DNA from: Lutibacter sp.
GTDB taxonomy: Bacteria > Bacteroidota > Bacteroidia > Flavobacteriales > Flavobacteriaceae
Length of the DNA stretch: 64,000 nt
Assembly: GCA_030683995.1 (NCBI GenBank)
Contig: JAUXPH010000040.1
Coordinates: 1 to 64,000, forward strand
Direction of reading: 5' to 3'
The notes under the pieces are model-generated. The model made no database searches, had not been told where the DNA came from, and saw nothing but the letters and a program-made list of their open reading frames with translations. The translations under genes were made by a program, and so were the position numbers. This document shows, piece by piece, positions 38,555 to 47,784 of the stretch (position 1 is its first letter; the number at the start of each line of letters is the position of its first letter).

Positions 38555-39622
38555 TTAATTTAGTAGTTTTAAATGTATTAAGAACTTATCTAATGATTTT
38601 TTAATAAAATCGGGTTCAAATTTTTGATACAATAAGAGACTCTTTTTCTTTCTCTTTTTTTCTGCTAGATTATCAGCAAATAAATCGGGCCTAAAATCTT
38701 TTAAGTGCACCGATATATTATTTTCTGAACTAAAAAGATCCCAATTATCTTTTGAAATTTGGGGTGCGAAAATACTGTACGTTGGTATGCCTATAGCTTT
38801 TGCCATATTTACGGTTCCTCCTTCATTTCCGATAAGAGCTTCGCAAAAAGACAATAAAACTATAAAATCTCGCAAGGATTTTGCATAAACATCAAATCTG
38901 ATTTTTTTTCTCGCGAATTCAGAACATAGATGCAAAAGTTCTTCAGCTTCCTTGAGCTGTGATGGCATATAATTAAAGAGGATAATATCAATCTTACTTT
39001 CTGCAATATTATTTATTACTTCAGCCATAAATGGTAATGGAAGTGTTTTATTTTCACTACTTCCCAGTATACTAATCATAACAATTTTTTCAGCAACAGT
39101 AATCTTATTTTCTTCTAAAAAAAATTTTCCTTTTTTAATCTCTTCCTCTAATAAATAAATTTTTGGTGTGACGATTGGATTTGCATCGATTGGCAAAATA
39201 GATTTTAACAATTCCAGTCTATCATCAATAGCAAAACCATATTTACGTATTTTACCTCTTTCAATAGTCTTAGAATACAAAAACTGTGTATACCATTTTT
39301 TATAGGATATTTTAGTTTTACTAAAAGAAAAAAGTGACATTAACAAGCTTTCTAATTTTCCATATGCATCAATGACTATGTCGTATTTTTGATGTTTAAT
39401 ATCTATCAGAAACGCTAAAAACGCACGTTTACTTTGCCGATACTCAGGGCTGAAAAAGATAAAATTATCAATAGTTGGATTGTTTTTTACAACTGGCAGC
39501 GTATGTGAATTAATAACATAATCTACTGTTGATTCTGGAAAATATTTTTTTAAATTTTCACAAATAATTGAACTTGTAAGTACATCTCCAATCATTTTTT
39601 GTTGAATTACCAGTATTTTCAT
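38555..39622 (-). CDS. Family 9 glycosyltransferase (heptosyltransferase-like)
   Basis: The 355-residue protein starts KILVIQQKMIGDVLTSSIIC, the GT9 N-terminal motif with the conserved GD. Toward the C-terminus it has ILGSSENKTLPLPFM and CEALIGNEGGTVNMAKAIGIPTYSIF, the nucleotide-sugar site. GT9 enzymes add heptose or related sugars to the LPS inner core. It is AT-rich like its neighbour and lies about 67 bases downstream of the DUF4254 gene, a common partner of GT9 genes in Bacteroidota. Confidence 0.9.
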   Translation of the reverse strand: MKILVIQQKMIGDVLTSSIICENLKKYFPESTVDYVINSHTLPVVKNNPTIDNFIFFSPEYRQSKRAFLAFLIDIKHQKYDIVIDAYGKLESLLMSLFSFSKTKISYKKWYTQFLYSKTIERGKIRKYGFAIDDRLELLKSILPIDANPIVTPKIYLLEEEIKKGKFFLEENKITVAEKIVMISILGSSENKTLPLPFMAEVINNIAESKIDIILFNYMPSQLKEAEELLHLCSEFARKKIRFDVYAKSLRDFIVLLSFCEALIGNEGGTVNMAKAIGIPTYSIFAPQISKDNWDLFSSENNISVHLKDFRPDLFADNLAEKKRKKKSLLLYQKFEPDFIKKSLDKFLIHLKLLN

Positions 39623-39688
39623 TAATAATATTTCTAATACATTTAAAATAATTATACATTAAGCTTCTGAATGAAAATCACTCAATAA

Positions 39689-40288
39689 TTATTTCTTATA
39701 AAGCATTGGGTTCGTGTCCTCATCATTATACATTTTCATTTGTTTATACACTTTCATAAATTTAGTGCCATTTTCTATATCTGCTATAAGCTGGTCAATA
39801 GCCAAAGTTAAATCGACTCTTTGTTCCAAAAGGATGTCTCTTTTTATTTTACACTTAGCTCTGTGGTCATAAGAAGCATCTTCACGGATTGCTTCTTCAT
39901 TCATATGATAAATTTTAAGCGCTAAAATAGAAAGTCTGTCAATTGCCCATGCAGGTGTTTCAGTATTGACTCTTGCATCTTCTTTTACTGAAACGTCTTT
40001 ATATTTATTTAAGAAATAGCTATCAATAAATTCAACCGTATCTGTTCTGTCTTGATTGGAAGCATCAATTTTCCTTTTTAATGTAATAGCTTCTAATGGA
40101 TCTATGTTTGGTAAACGTATAATGTCCTCATAATGCCATTGAACTGTATCAATCCAACATTTCCGATATATTAAATGTTCAAATGAATTTTTATCATATG
40201 GATTTTTAAAGGCTTGATTTACGTCATCAATGATATGATAATTACTTATAACTTCATCAAATATTTCATTAAACTCTTTTGTCTTCAT
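39689..40288 (-). CDS. DUF4254 family protein
   Basis: The 199-residue soluble, helical protein matches DUF4254, a Bacteroidota-enriched family. Recognisable segments are LIYRKCWIDTVQWHYEDIIR, SNQDRTDTVEFIDSYF, TETPAWAIDRLSILALKIYHM and YDHRAKCKIKRDILLEQR. Function is unknown. Genes of this family are typically beside GT9 glycosyltransferase genes, as here, suggesting a part in LPS or glycan assembly. Confidence 0.88.
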   Translation of the reverse strand: MKTKEFNEIFDEVISNYHIIDDVNQAFKNPYDKNSFEHLIYRKCWIDTVQWHYEDIIRLPNIDPLEAITLKRKIDASNQDRTDTVEFIDSYFLNKYKDVSVKEDARVNTETPAWAIDRLSILALKIYHMNEEAIREDASYDHRAKCKIKRDILLEQRVDLTLAIDQLIADIENGTKFMKVYKQMKMYNDEDTNPMLYKK

Positions 40289-40469
40289 AATTCTTATCCT
40301 AAAACATTGCTACCAACATATAGTATGTCGCAGTAATTTTGTTTATATAAATGTCTTTAAAATTTACAGCTGCTTCAATGACAAAAATAATCCTTTTTAA
40401 TTTAGCATTCCTAAAATCTGTTTATTTTGAATAATAATATTAAATTATGCTACTTTAAAACCAAAAAAT

Positions 40470-40492
40470 GCCGCTAGACAGCGACACTTTTT
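40470..40492 (-). terminator. Terminator after dapD
   Basis: On the minus strand, TGTCGCT-GTCT-AGCGGCA (one mismatch) is followed by T6. It lies 22 bases after the dapD stop codon. Confidence 0.65.
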
Positions 40493-40513
40493 ATTTAATA
40501 ATATTTTTTTGAC

Positions 40514-41329
40514 TTATACCGCCACATCATTTTCACGAAGCGCATCATTCAAAGAGGTTTTTTTGTCGGTGCTTTCTTTGCGTTGTCCAATAATTAACGC
40601 ACAAGGAACCTGATAATCACCTGCAGGGAATTTTTTGGTATAACTGCCAGGAATCACAACGGAACGAGCAGGAATATAACCTTTAATTATTTTAGGCTCG
40701 CTTCCCGTAACATCAATTATTTTTGTGGAACCTGTAAGCACCACATTGGCACCTAAAACAGCTTCTTTTTCCACGCGAATTCCTTCTACCACAATACAGC
40801 GTGAACCCACAAAAACATTGTCTTCTATAATTACTGGAGCAGCCTGTAATGGTTCCAGCACGCCGCCAATGCCAACGCCGCCGCTTAAATGCACATTTTT
40901 GCCAATTTGCGCACAACTTCCAACGGTTGCCCAAGTATCTACCATAGTGCCTTCATCTATATAAGCGCCAATATTTACGTAACTTGGCATTAAAATAGTT
41001 CCTGCAGAAATGTAGGATCCGTAACGTGCAACTGCATGCGGCACCACGCGAATTCCCTTTTCTTTATAACCTTTTTTTAAAGGTATTTTATCGTGATATT
41101 CAAAAATTCCCACTTCAAAAGTTTCCATTTTCTGAATCGGAAAATACAACACCACCGCTTTTTTTATCCATTCATTTACCAGCCATCCATTTTCAGTTGG
41201 TTCTGCAACGCGTAAAGCGCCTTTGTCTAACAAATCAACAACTTCGCGAATGGCGTTTTGGGTAATTTCTTCTTTTAACAATTCCCTGTTTTCCCAAGCT
41301 TGCGCTATAATTTCTTTAAGTGCGTTCAT
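40514..41329 (-). CDS. dapD: Tetrahydrodipicolinate N-succinyltransferase DapD
   Basis: DapD transfers succinyl from succinyl-CoA to tetrahydrodipicolinate in lysine and meso-diaminopimelate synthesis. The 271-residue protein has the N-terminal helical domain and a left-handed beta-helix of hexapeptide repeats (MPSYVNIGAYIDEGTMVDTW, GKNVHLSGGVGIGGVLEPLQ, VGSRCIVVEGIRVEKEAVLG). It ends with the C-terminal VIPGSYTKKFPAGDYQVPCA. It is monocistronic with its own TATATTTG box and terminator. Confidence 0.97.
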   Translation of the reverse strand: MNALKEIIAQAWENRELLKEEITQNAIREVVDLLDKGALRVAEPTENGWLVNEWIKKAVVLYFPIQKMETFEVGIFEYHDKIPLKKGYKEKGIRVVPHAVARYGSYISAGTILMPSYVNIGAYIDEGTMVDTWATVGSCAQIGKNVHLSGGVGIGGVLEPLQAAPVIIEDNVFVGSRCIVVEGIRVEKEAVLGANVVLTGSTKIIDVTGSEPKIIKGYIPARSVVIPGSYTKKFPAGDYQVPCALIIGQRKESTDKKTSLNDALRENDVAV

Positions 41330-41351
41330 TCCTTAATATTTCTGTTTGGCA

Positions 41352-41400
41352 CAAATATATTGCTTTAAAAAAAAATTACCGTCCAAAATACCTAAATTTG
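41352..41400. promoter_or_regulatory. Divergent -7 boxes between dapD and ruvX
   Basis: TATATTTG on the minus strand (41359-41352) is 22 bases before dapD. TAAATTTG on the plus strand (41393-41400) is 27 bases before the ruvX start. No TTG at the right spacing is seen for either, so each is a half-match. Confidence 0.45.
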
Positions 41401-41427
41401 CACAACTTTATAAATTATGTTAACATT

Positions 41428-41838
41428 TTGGCGCGAATTTTAGCTTTAGATTACGGTGAAAAAAGAACGGGAATTGCCATCACGGACGAGTTGCAAATTA
41501 TTGCTTCTGGCTTGACCACTGTGGAAACAAAAAATATTTTTTCGTTTTTGACCGCGTATTTACAAAAAGAAAAAGTCGAGTTGTTTTTGGTGGGCGAACC
41601 CAAACAGATGAACAATACCGAAAGCGAAAGCGAGCAATTTATAAAACCATTTGTCGAAAAATTAAGCCAGACTTTCCCTAAAATTCCCATAAAAAGGGTC
41701 GATGAACGGTTTACTTCAAAAATGGCTTTTCAAGCTATGATTGACAGTGGCTTGAAGAAAAAGCAACGCCAAAATAAAGCTTTGGTTGATGAAATTAGTG
41801 CAACCATCATATTGCAGTCTTATCTTTATCAGAAATAG
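41428..41838 (+). CDS. ruvX: Putative pre-16S rRNA nuclease / Holliday junction resolvase RuvX (YqgF)
   Basis: The 136-residue RNase H-like protein has ARILALDYGEKRTGIAITDE at its N-terminus (catalytic Asp in LDYG), FLVGEPKQMN, KRVDERFTSKMA, and DEISATIILQSYL near the end. I set the start at TTG 41428, which gives the canonical family N-terminus. An ATG-initiated frame 36 codons upstream would overlap dapD and has no family similarity. YqgF matures 16S rRNA 5' ends in E. coli; the resolvase role is less certain. Confidence 0.9.
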   Translation: MARILALDYGEKRTGIAITDELQIIASGLTTVETKNIFSFLTAYLQKEKVELFLVGEPKQMNNTESESEQFIKPFVEKLSQTFPKIPIKRVDERFTSKMAFQAMIDSGLKKKQRQNKALVDEISATIILQSYLYQK

Positions 41839-41853
41839 TGAACACTAAAGATT

Positions 41854-41883
41854 TTATTATTCCTTAAATCTTTTGTATTTTTG
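41854..41883 (+). promoter_or_regulatory. Promoter candidate of def (TTA-N19-TATTTTTG)
   Basis: TATTTTTG at 41876-41883 matches the -7 box and TTA at 41854-41856 is a one-off -33 element at 19 bases. The def start codon is 17 bases further on. Confidence 0.5.
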
Positions 41884-41900
41884 CGAACCAAAAAAAGAGT

Positions 41901-42488
41901 ATGATTTTACCTATTATTGCTTATGGCGATCCTGTTTTGAGAAAAATGGGCGTTGATATTGACAAAGATTTCCCAAATTTGGGAGAACTTATAGAAAATA
42001 TGAAAGAAACTATGATTAACGCACGTGGTGTTGGATTGGCGGCACCGCAAATAGGCCAAGCAATCAGGCTTTTTATTGTGGATACTTCGCCTTTTGGGGA
42101 TGATGAGGATTTAAATGAAAAAGAGTCCGAATATTTAACAAATTTCAAAAAAGTATTTATCAATGCCAAAATTCTTAAAGAAGAAGGCGATGAATGGGCT
42201 TTTAATGAAGGATGTTTAAGCATTCCAAGCATTACTGAAGATGTTTTCAGACATGAAAAAATTACCCTTGAATATTTCGATGAAAATTTTGAAAAACATA
42301 TTGAAGTGATTGACGGGATGGCTGCAAGAGTGATTCAACACGAATACGATCATATTGAAGGTGTTTTATTTATTGATAAAATCGCCTCTCTCACAAAACG
42401 ACTGATAAAAAAGAAATTAGAAAATATTTCAAAAGGCCTTGTAAGCACCGATTACAAAATGAAATTTTATACCGCAAAAAAAAGGTAA
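41901..42488 (+). CDS. def: Peptide deformylase
   Basis: The metalloenzyme removes the N-formyl group from nascent proteins. The 195-residue protein has the three motifs GVGLAAPQIG, EGCLSIP (metal-ligand cysteine near 104) and QHEYDHIEG (HExxH-type metal site near 147-151). The insert DDEDLNEKESEYLT is typical of Bacteroidota deformylases. It is followed by a 133-base repeat-filled gap before the DUF5606 gene. Confidence 0.96.
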   Translation: MILPIIAYGDPVLRKMGVDIDKDFPNLGELIENMKETMINARGVGLAAPQIGQAIRLFIVDTSPFGDDEDLNEKESEYLTNFKKVFINAKILKEEGDEWAFNEGCLSIPSITEDVFRHEKITLEYFDENFEKHIEVIDGMAARVIQHEYDHIEGVLFIDKIASLTKRLIKKKLENISKGLVSTDYKMKFYTAKKR

Positions 42489-42509
42489 AAGGTTAAGTTC
42501 ATTAAAAGA

Positions 42510-42616
42510 ATAAACAGATTGCCACAGTTTTTTTTCCAAAAAACTTCGCAATGACGAAACAAATAATCGATTAAACAATTAAACAGTTAAACAATTAAAC
42601 AATTAAACAGTTAAAA
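42510..42616. repeat. Degraded TGCGAGCG-type repeat and (TTAAACAAT/TTAAACAGT) tandem repeat
   Basis: CAGATTGCCACAG ... CTTCGCAATGACG is an inverted, degraded copy of the element nested in repeat copy B. It is followed by about six 9-base units alternating between CAATTAAA and CAGTTAAA forms. A looser inverted version occurs at 35225-35285. Confidence 0.65.
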
Positions 42617-42621
42617 AATAA

Positions 42622-43044
42622 ATGGAATTAAAAGACATTGTAGCCATCAACGGAAAACCAGGATTGTATGAGATTAAAGCACAATCTAAAGGAGGAATCA
42701 TCGTGGAATCATTAATCGACTCAAAAAGAATTCCCATCACCGTAACACACAATATTAGTGCTTTAAATGAAATTGCCATTTACACTTATGAAGAAGAAAT
42801 TCCGCTTCGCATAGTTTTAAAATCAATTGGAGAGAAAGAAAACGGAAAAGAAGCGTTGAGCCACAAAGAAAACGATAAAGCCTTAACATCTTTTTTTAGG
42901 GAAGTATTGCCAAATTTTGATGAAGAACGCGTTTATACTTCAAACATCAAAAAAATTGTGCAGTGGTATAATTTATTGGCTTCAAAAAACTTCGATTTCG
43001 CTTCCATAAAAGAAGTGGAAGAAGAAACAACCGAACAAGCTTAA
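42622..43044 (+). CDS. DUF5606 family protein
   Basis: The 140-residue protein begins LKDIVAINGKPGLYEIKAQS with a small SH3-like beta domain, followed by IPLRIVLKSIGEKENG and a helical C-terminus. This matches DUF5606, a flavobacterial family of unknown function. It directly abuts mazG (stop codon then ATG with no gap), so translation may be coupled. Confidence 0.86.
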   Translation: MELKDIVAINGKPGLYEIKAQSKGGIIVESLIDSKRIPITVTHNISALNEIAIYTYEEEIPLRIVLKSIGEKENGKEALSHKENDKALTSFFREVLPNFDEERVYTSNIKKIVQWYNLLASKNFDFASIKEVEEETTEQA

Positions 43045-43827
43045 ATGATGAATACCCGGGAACAACAACTTCAAGCATTTGGCCGATTATTGGACATTAT
43101 GGATGAGTTGCGCTTAAAATGCCCGTGGGATAAAAAACAAACCTTCGAATCGCTTCGGCATCTGACCATTGAGGAAACTTACGAATTGGGTGATGCCATT
43201 CTGGACAATGACCCTCCCGAAATTAAAAAAGAACTCGGCGATTTATTGCTTCATTTGGTTTTTTATGCTAAAATTGGTTCTGAAACAGGTGATTTTGACA
43301 TTGCAGATGTTGCCAATTCAATTTCAGAAAAACTGATTCACCGCCATCCGCACATTTATGGCGACGTGGTGGTAAAAGACGAAGAAGAAGTAAAACAAAA
43401 CTGGGAAAACCTAAAGCTGAAAGAAGGAAAAACTTCTGTTTTGGAAGGCGTTCCGAAAGCGCTTCCCGCGATGGTAAAAGCCAGCAGAATTCAGGAAAAA
43501 GTTGCGGGCGTTGGATTTGACTGGGAAAAACCCGAACAAGTTTGGGAAAAAGTTCAGGAAGAAATGAATGAATTAAATGCCGAACTTGTTAAAGGAAATA
43601 CAGACGCCATAGAATCCGAATTTGGAGATGTACTGTTTTCGCTGATTAATTATGCGCGATTTATCAAAGTAAATCCGGAAAATGCACTTGAACGCACCAA
43701 TAAAAAATTTATCAGCCGCTTTCAGTTTTTAGAAAGTGAAGCCAAAAAAATGAACAAATCACTTCACGATATGTCGCTTGCCGAAATGGACGTATTTTGG
43801 AATGAAGCGAAAAAATTAGACAAATAG
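43045..43827 (+). CDS. mazG: Nucleoside triphosphate pyrophosphohydrolase MazG
   Basis: MazG hydrolyses NTPs and dNTPs to monophosphates, sanitising the nucleotide pool. The 260-residue protein has the two-domain form: RLKCPWDKKQTFESLRHLTIEETYEL with the EExxE metal motif, ELGDLLLHLVFYAKIG, and a second repeat with EEMNELNAE and SEFGDVLFSLINYARF. The start could be either of two consecutive ATG codons (43045 or 43048). Confidence 0.95.
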   Translation: MMNTREQQLQAFGRLLDIMDELRLKCPWDKKQTFESLRHLTIEETYELGDAILDNDPPEIKKELGDLLLHLVFYAKIGSETGDFDIADVANSISEKLIHRHPHIYGDVVVKDEEEVKQNWENLKLKEGKTSVLEGVPKALPAMVKASRIQEKVAGVGFDWEKPEQVWEKVQEEMNELNAELVKGNTDAIESEFGDVLFSLINYARFIKVNPENALERTNKKFISRFQFLESEAKKMNKSLHDMSLAEMDVFWNEAKKLDK

Positions 43828-43875
43828 CCAACGCTCTTCTGAAAATTTGCTAAATTGGTATTTCAAATTGGTAAC

Positions 43876-44607
43876 ATGGAAAAAATACTTATCATTACAG
43901 GCGGTAGCAAGGGTTTGGGACTTGCATTGGCAAAAGAATATCACAAAAATGGCTACAGGGTCATTTCAATTTCAAGAAGCAAGGCAAAGAAATTGTATTT
44001 TGAAGAGCAATACCAATGCGATTTGAGCAAAAGTGAAACCATAGAAAGTACCTTGGATGAAATTTTCTCGCATCTCGACAAAAATAATACAAAACAGTTG
44101 ACACTTATCAACAATGCAGGCGAATTGGGAACCGTCAATACGATTGAAAATCTGACCCCGTCTGAAATAAACCATACCATTCAGGTAAATTTATCTGCAC
44201 CATTAATTTTAAGCTCCCTTTTTATAAAATTATCGAAAGACTGGAACTGTAAAAAGCAAATTTTTAATATTTCATCGGGCGCCGCCATAAATCCGTATGA
44301 AAGCTGGGTAATGTATTGCGCTTCAAAATCCGGATTGGATATGATGACCAAGGTGGTTTCAAAAGAACAAAAAGATTTGTCAAACGGCGTTTCCATCGTT
44401 TCCATCTATCCCGGAATTGTTGCTACCGATATGCAGGAAAAAATTAGAAACACCCCAAAAGAAAACTTTAAATCCGTGCAACGGTTCATCGATTTCTATG
44501 AACACGGCGATTTATTTTCACCGGAACAAGTTGCCAAAAAAATATATGATTTGGATTTTGAAGGCGAATTAAAAAACGGGCACATTCTAGATGTCAGGAA
44601 TGTATAA
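43876..44607 (+). CDS. Short-chain dehydrogenase/reductase (sepiapterin/benzil reductase-like)
   Basis: The 243-residue SDR starts at ATG 43876 (MEKILIITGGSKGLGLALA). The longer open frame begins with an unsupported TTG upstream. It has the TGGSKGLG cofactor motif, INNAGELG, a catalytic Ser in NISSGAA and MYCASKSGLDMM (YxxxK). The C-terminal YPGIVATDMQEKIRN resembles sepiapterin reductase and YueD-type benzil reductases. Substrate unknown. A terminator follows directly. Confidence 0.88.
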   Translation: MEKILIITGGSKGLGLALAKEYHKNGYRVISISRSKAKKLYFEEQYQCDLSKSETIESTLDEIFSHLDKNNTKQLTLINNAGELGTVNTIENLTPSEINHTIQVNLSAPLILSSLFIKLSKDWNCKKQIFNISSGAAINPYESWVMYCASKSGLDMMTKVVSKEQKDLSNGVSIVSIYPGIVATDMQEKIRNTPKENFKSVQRFIDFYEHGDLFSPEQVAKKIYDLDFEGELKNGHILDVRNV

Positions 44608-44643
44608 AAAAAGGCTGTCATAAATTTATGGCAGCCTTTTTTT
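44608..44643. terminator. Bidirectional terminator between SDR and lon
   Basis: The hairpin AAAGGCTGTCATAAA / TTTATGGCAGCCTTT, near perfect, is followed by T on the plus strand and preceded by A7, serving both convergent genes. Confidence 0.8.
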
Positions 44644-44664
44644 GATAGTATCATTTGTAAAAAT

Positions 44665-47148
44665 TTAGGTGGTTGGTTTAACGATTGGTGTGATCTTTAA
44701 ATCTTTTGCATTCTTAACTTTCTCGTTGGTCAACGCAATGTCGATCACTTCTTTCATCGTGTTTACGTAATGAAATTTCAAGCCTTTTAAATACGATTCC
44801 TTAATTTCCTCAATATCTTTTTTGTTTTCTATACAAAGCACAATTTCTTTGATATTGGCACGTTTTGCCGCCAATATTTTTTCTTTGATTCCGCCAACAG
44901 GCAACACTTTTCCGCGTAAGGTAATTTCACCGGTCATCGCCAAATTCGCCTTCACTTTACGCTGCGTAAACACGGAAACAATGGAAGTCAGCAAAGAAAC
45001 TCCGGCACTCGGACCGTCTTTTGGCGTGGCGCCTTCCGGCACGTGAATATGAATTTTATATTCATCTAGCAATTTAGGATCAATCCCAAAATCACTTGCA
45101 TTTGCCTTGATATATTCCATCGCAATGGTTGCCGATTCTTTCATAACATCACCCAACATTCCGGTAATGGTAAGTCCTTTTCCTTTGGAAATAATGGATT
45201 CAATAAATAAAATATCACCTCCTACACTGGTCCAAGCCAATCCGGTTACAACACCCGCAATATCGTTGCTTTCATATTTACTGCGCTCCAAATGAGAAGG
45301 CCCCAATACTTTTTCAATAATTTCTGTGGTAATTTTTACCACATATTCTTCTTCCATAGCGATGGATTTCGCCGCATACCGTACAACTTTGGCGATTTGC
45401 TTTTCCAATCCCCTTACACCCGATTCACGGGTATAAGCTTCCACTATTTTTTCTAATTGTTTCTTGCCAATTTGTAAATGCACGCTTGTCAATCCGTGTT
45501 CTTTTAATTGTTTCGGCAACAAATGGCGTTTGGCAATTTCCATTTTTTCTTCGGTCGTATAGCCCGAAACATTGATAATTTCCATTCGGTCGCGCAAAGC
45601 CCAAGGAATGGTCGACAAGCTGTTTGCTGTGGCAATAAACAACACTTTGGAAAGATCGTAATCCAACTCCAAATAATTGTCGTAAAATGCCGTATTTTGT
45701 TCAGGATCCAAGACTTCCAACATCGCCGAAGACGGATCACCGTTATGGCTTGACGAACCCATTTTATCGATTTCATCCAGCACAAAAACCGGATTTGAAG
45801 TGCCCGCCTTTTTCATATCTTTAATGATACGGCCCGGCATAGCGCCAATATATGTTTTTCTGTGGCCTCTAATTTCTGCTTCATCGCGTAAACCGCCCAA
45901 AGACATACGAACATATTTTCTTCCAAGCGCTTCAGCAACGGATTTTCCCAAAGAAGTTTTACCAACACCCGGAGGACCGTACAAACAAATGATAGGCGAT
46001 TTCATATCACCTCTCAATTTTAGGACTGCCAAATGTTCAATAATACGTTCTTTCACTTTTTCCAATCCGAAATGATCCCGGTCCAATATTCTTTGCGCCC
46101 GTTTTAAATCGAATTTATCTTCAGAAAATTCATTCCAAGGCAAGTCCAACAGCAGATCCAAATAATTGCGTTGCACAGAATATTCCGCCACTTGCGGATT
46201 CATACGTTGCAAACGTCCCAATTCTTTCTCAAAAGCTTCTTTTACTTCATCGTTCCATTTCTTCGCTTTCGCCCTTTCGCGCATTTCTTCCAATTCTTCA
46301 TCGTACGAAACGCCGCCCAATTCTTCCTGAATGGTTTTTAACTGCTGATTTAAATAATATTCACGTTGTTGCTGATCCATATCAGAACGTGTTTTCGACT
46401 GAATATCATTGCGCAAAGCCAATCGCTGCAATTCAACATCCATCTTTTTTAAGGTCAGCAATGCCCTTTCTTTCAAGTTATCGGATTGCAATAATTCTTG
46501 CTTCTCCTCTACTTTCAAATTCATATTGGATGAAACAAAGTTGATTAAAAACGGATTGCTTTCAATATTTTTTATGGCAAAGGTGGCTTCTGAAGGCAAA
46601 TTCGGATTTTCTTTAATGATGCGAATTGCCATTTCCTTGATGGAGTCAATAATAGCTTCAAATTCAGGCTCTTTTTCTTCGGAACGATCTTCAATGCGCT
46701 CTTTGGTGGTTGCCTGCATATAAGGTTTTTCCTGCACAAAGCTGTCAATTTCAAAACGCTTTTTGCCTTGAATAATGACCGTTGTGTTTCCGTCGGGCAT
46801 TTTCAACATTCGTAAAATACGCGCAACAGTTCCCACTTTATAAATATCGTTGGTGGTTGGGTCTTCAATGCTTTCGTCTTTTTGCGCAACAACGCCAATG
46901 ATTTTGTTTCCTTTATAGGCTTCTTCAATCAAACGAATCGATTTATCGCGCCCGGCGGTAATTGGAATTACAACACCCGGAAACAACACCGTATTTCGCA
47001 AAGGCAATATGGGCAATACAGACGGAATGTCCTCATTATTAATTTCTTCTTCATCTTCTGGAGTCATCAACGGTATCAAATCAGCATCCTCATCTAACAT
47101 ATGTTGTAATGACAGATTGTCCAGTTTAAAAAATTTCGATTTACTCAT
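44665..47148 (-). CDS. lon: ATP-dependent protease Lon (La)
   Basis: Lon degrades misfolded and regulatory proteins in the cytoplasm. The 827-residue protein has the N-terminal substrate-binding LAN domain ([20 protein letters not shown]), the AAA+ module with Walker [16 protein letters not shown] near residue 390 and [11 protein letters not shown], and the protease domain with catalytic Ser in [10 protein letters not shown] near 711 and the following lysine. Full-length and intact. Monocistronic behind a repeat-rich 636-base gap. Confidence 0.98.
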   Translation of the reverse strand: MSKSKFFKLDNLSLQHMLDEDADLIPLMTPEDEEEINNEDIPSVLPILPLRNTVLFPGVVIPITAGRDKSIRLIEEAYKGNKIIGVVAQKDESIEDPTTNDIYKVGTVARILRMLKMPDGNTTVIIQGKKRFEIDSFVQEKPYMQATTKERIEDRSEEKEPEFEAIIDSIKEMAIRIIKENPNLPSEATFAIKNIESNPFLINFVSSNMNLKVEEKQELLQSDNLKERALLTLKKMDVELQRLALRNDIQSKTRSDMDQQQREYYLNQQLKTIQEELGGVSYDEELEEMRERAKAKKWNDEVKEAFEKELGRLQRMNPQVAEYSVQRNYLDLLLDLPWNEFSEDKFDLKRAQRILDRDHFGLEKVKERIIEHLAVLKLRGDMKSPIICLYGPPGVGKTSLGKSVAEALGRKYVRMSLGGLRDEAEIRGHRKTYIGAMPGRIIKDMKKAGTSNPVFVLDEIDKMGSSSHNGDPSSAMLEVLDPEQNTAFYDNYLELDYDLSKVLFIATANSLSTIPWALRDRMEIINVSGYTTEEKMEIAKRHLLPKQLKEHGLTSVHLQIGKKQLEKIVEAYTRESGVRGLEKQIAKVVRYAAKSIAMEEEYVVKITTEIIEKVLGPSHLERSKYESNDIAGVVTGLAWTSVGGDILFIESIISKGKGLTITGMLGDVMKESATIAMEYIKANASDFGIDPKLLDEYKIHIHVPEGATPKDGPSAGVSLLTSIVSVFTQRKVKANLAMTGEITLRGKVLPVGGIKEKILAAKRANIKEIVLCIENKKDIEEIKESYLKGLKFHYVNTMKEVIDIALTNEKVKNAKDLKITPIVKPTT

Positions 47149-47421
47149 AGTATTTTATTGGGTCATTTTGTCATTAATAATTTCTTGACTTAAAAAATGA
47201 TTTATGCAAAATTAATTTATTTTTCTGGTTATCAATAATTTATACAGATAACAATGCTATTATCCATTAATAATTGCCAATTGTTATGCCAAAAAACCCT
47301 TTCAACCTGATTATTTTTTTAGTAATTTTAAATAAATTACAATTCATAGAATTTTTAGTAAATATTGGTCATTGGCATGAATGTTAAACAAGGCAAAAGC
47401 ACCAGCATAAATGGTTAAAAA
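47149..47421. other. AT-rich upstream region of lon
   Basis: I see no gene. The first 200 bases are very AT-rich and presumably carry the lon promoter on the minus strand, but no clear consensus pair is visible. Confidence 0.4.
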
Positions 47422-47575
47422 TGTGCCAGAGGCACAAAATAATGGTAGAAAATAATTCAAATATGTTTTTTTGTGTGCCGTAGGTACACAATATTATCTG
47501 TTTTATTGCGTACCTACGGCACGCTATTTTTATTATTAACGATATTGCTACCAATATTTAGTGCTTACAGCACAA
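47422..47575. repeat. Cluster of three GTGC...GCAC hairpins
   Basis: TGTGCCAGAGGCACA (47422-47436), a larger inverted repeat with 13-bp arms GTGCCGTAGGTAC (47475-47487) and GTACCTACGGCAC (47510-47522), and GTGCTTACAGCAC (about 47562-47574) occur in series. The pattern looks like a REP-type cluster. Confidence 0.75.
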
Positions 47576-47615
47576 TAAAAAATTGGTGACTTTGCCATGC
47601 AGCGTTAAAGGATTT

Positions 47616-47710
47616 GTGTTAGGGATTGCAGTGAAAATCCTTTTTTTGAGGTTTTTTCCTCAAAAAAAGATTGTAACGAAAAGCCCGACCCGCCAGCTGG
47701 CGGGTAACAC
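47616..47710 (+). repeat. Dispersed structured repeat, copy C
   Basis: Same length (95 bp) and orientation as copy A, but the ends are GTGTTA and TAACAC instead of GCGTTA and TAACGC. The inner hairpin is TTTTTTTGAGG/CCTCAAAAAAA instead of AGCGAT/ATCGCT. The CCCGCCAGCTGGCGGG palindrome is unchanged. Confidence 0.8.
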
Positions 47711-47784
47711 CCAAATTTTTACCTAATTTTAAATAAAAGTGTAACACTTTAAAAATAACGCAGTCTTTTTAATAGAAATCAGTT

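Noticed and set aside
41320-41427. ATG start of ruvX 36 codons upstream
   Set aside because: It overlaps the divergent dapD start and promoter region and adds residues without family similarity.
42571-42616. CRISPR-like short repeats
   Set aside because: Units are nine bases without spacers; it is a simple tandem repeat.
47422-47710. Candidate CRISPR array or tRNA cluster from repeated hairpins
   Set aside because: Hairpins differ in sequence and spacing, no regular repeat-spacer pattern is seen, and no tRNA T-loop motif occurs.
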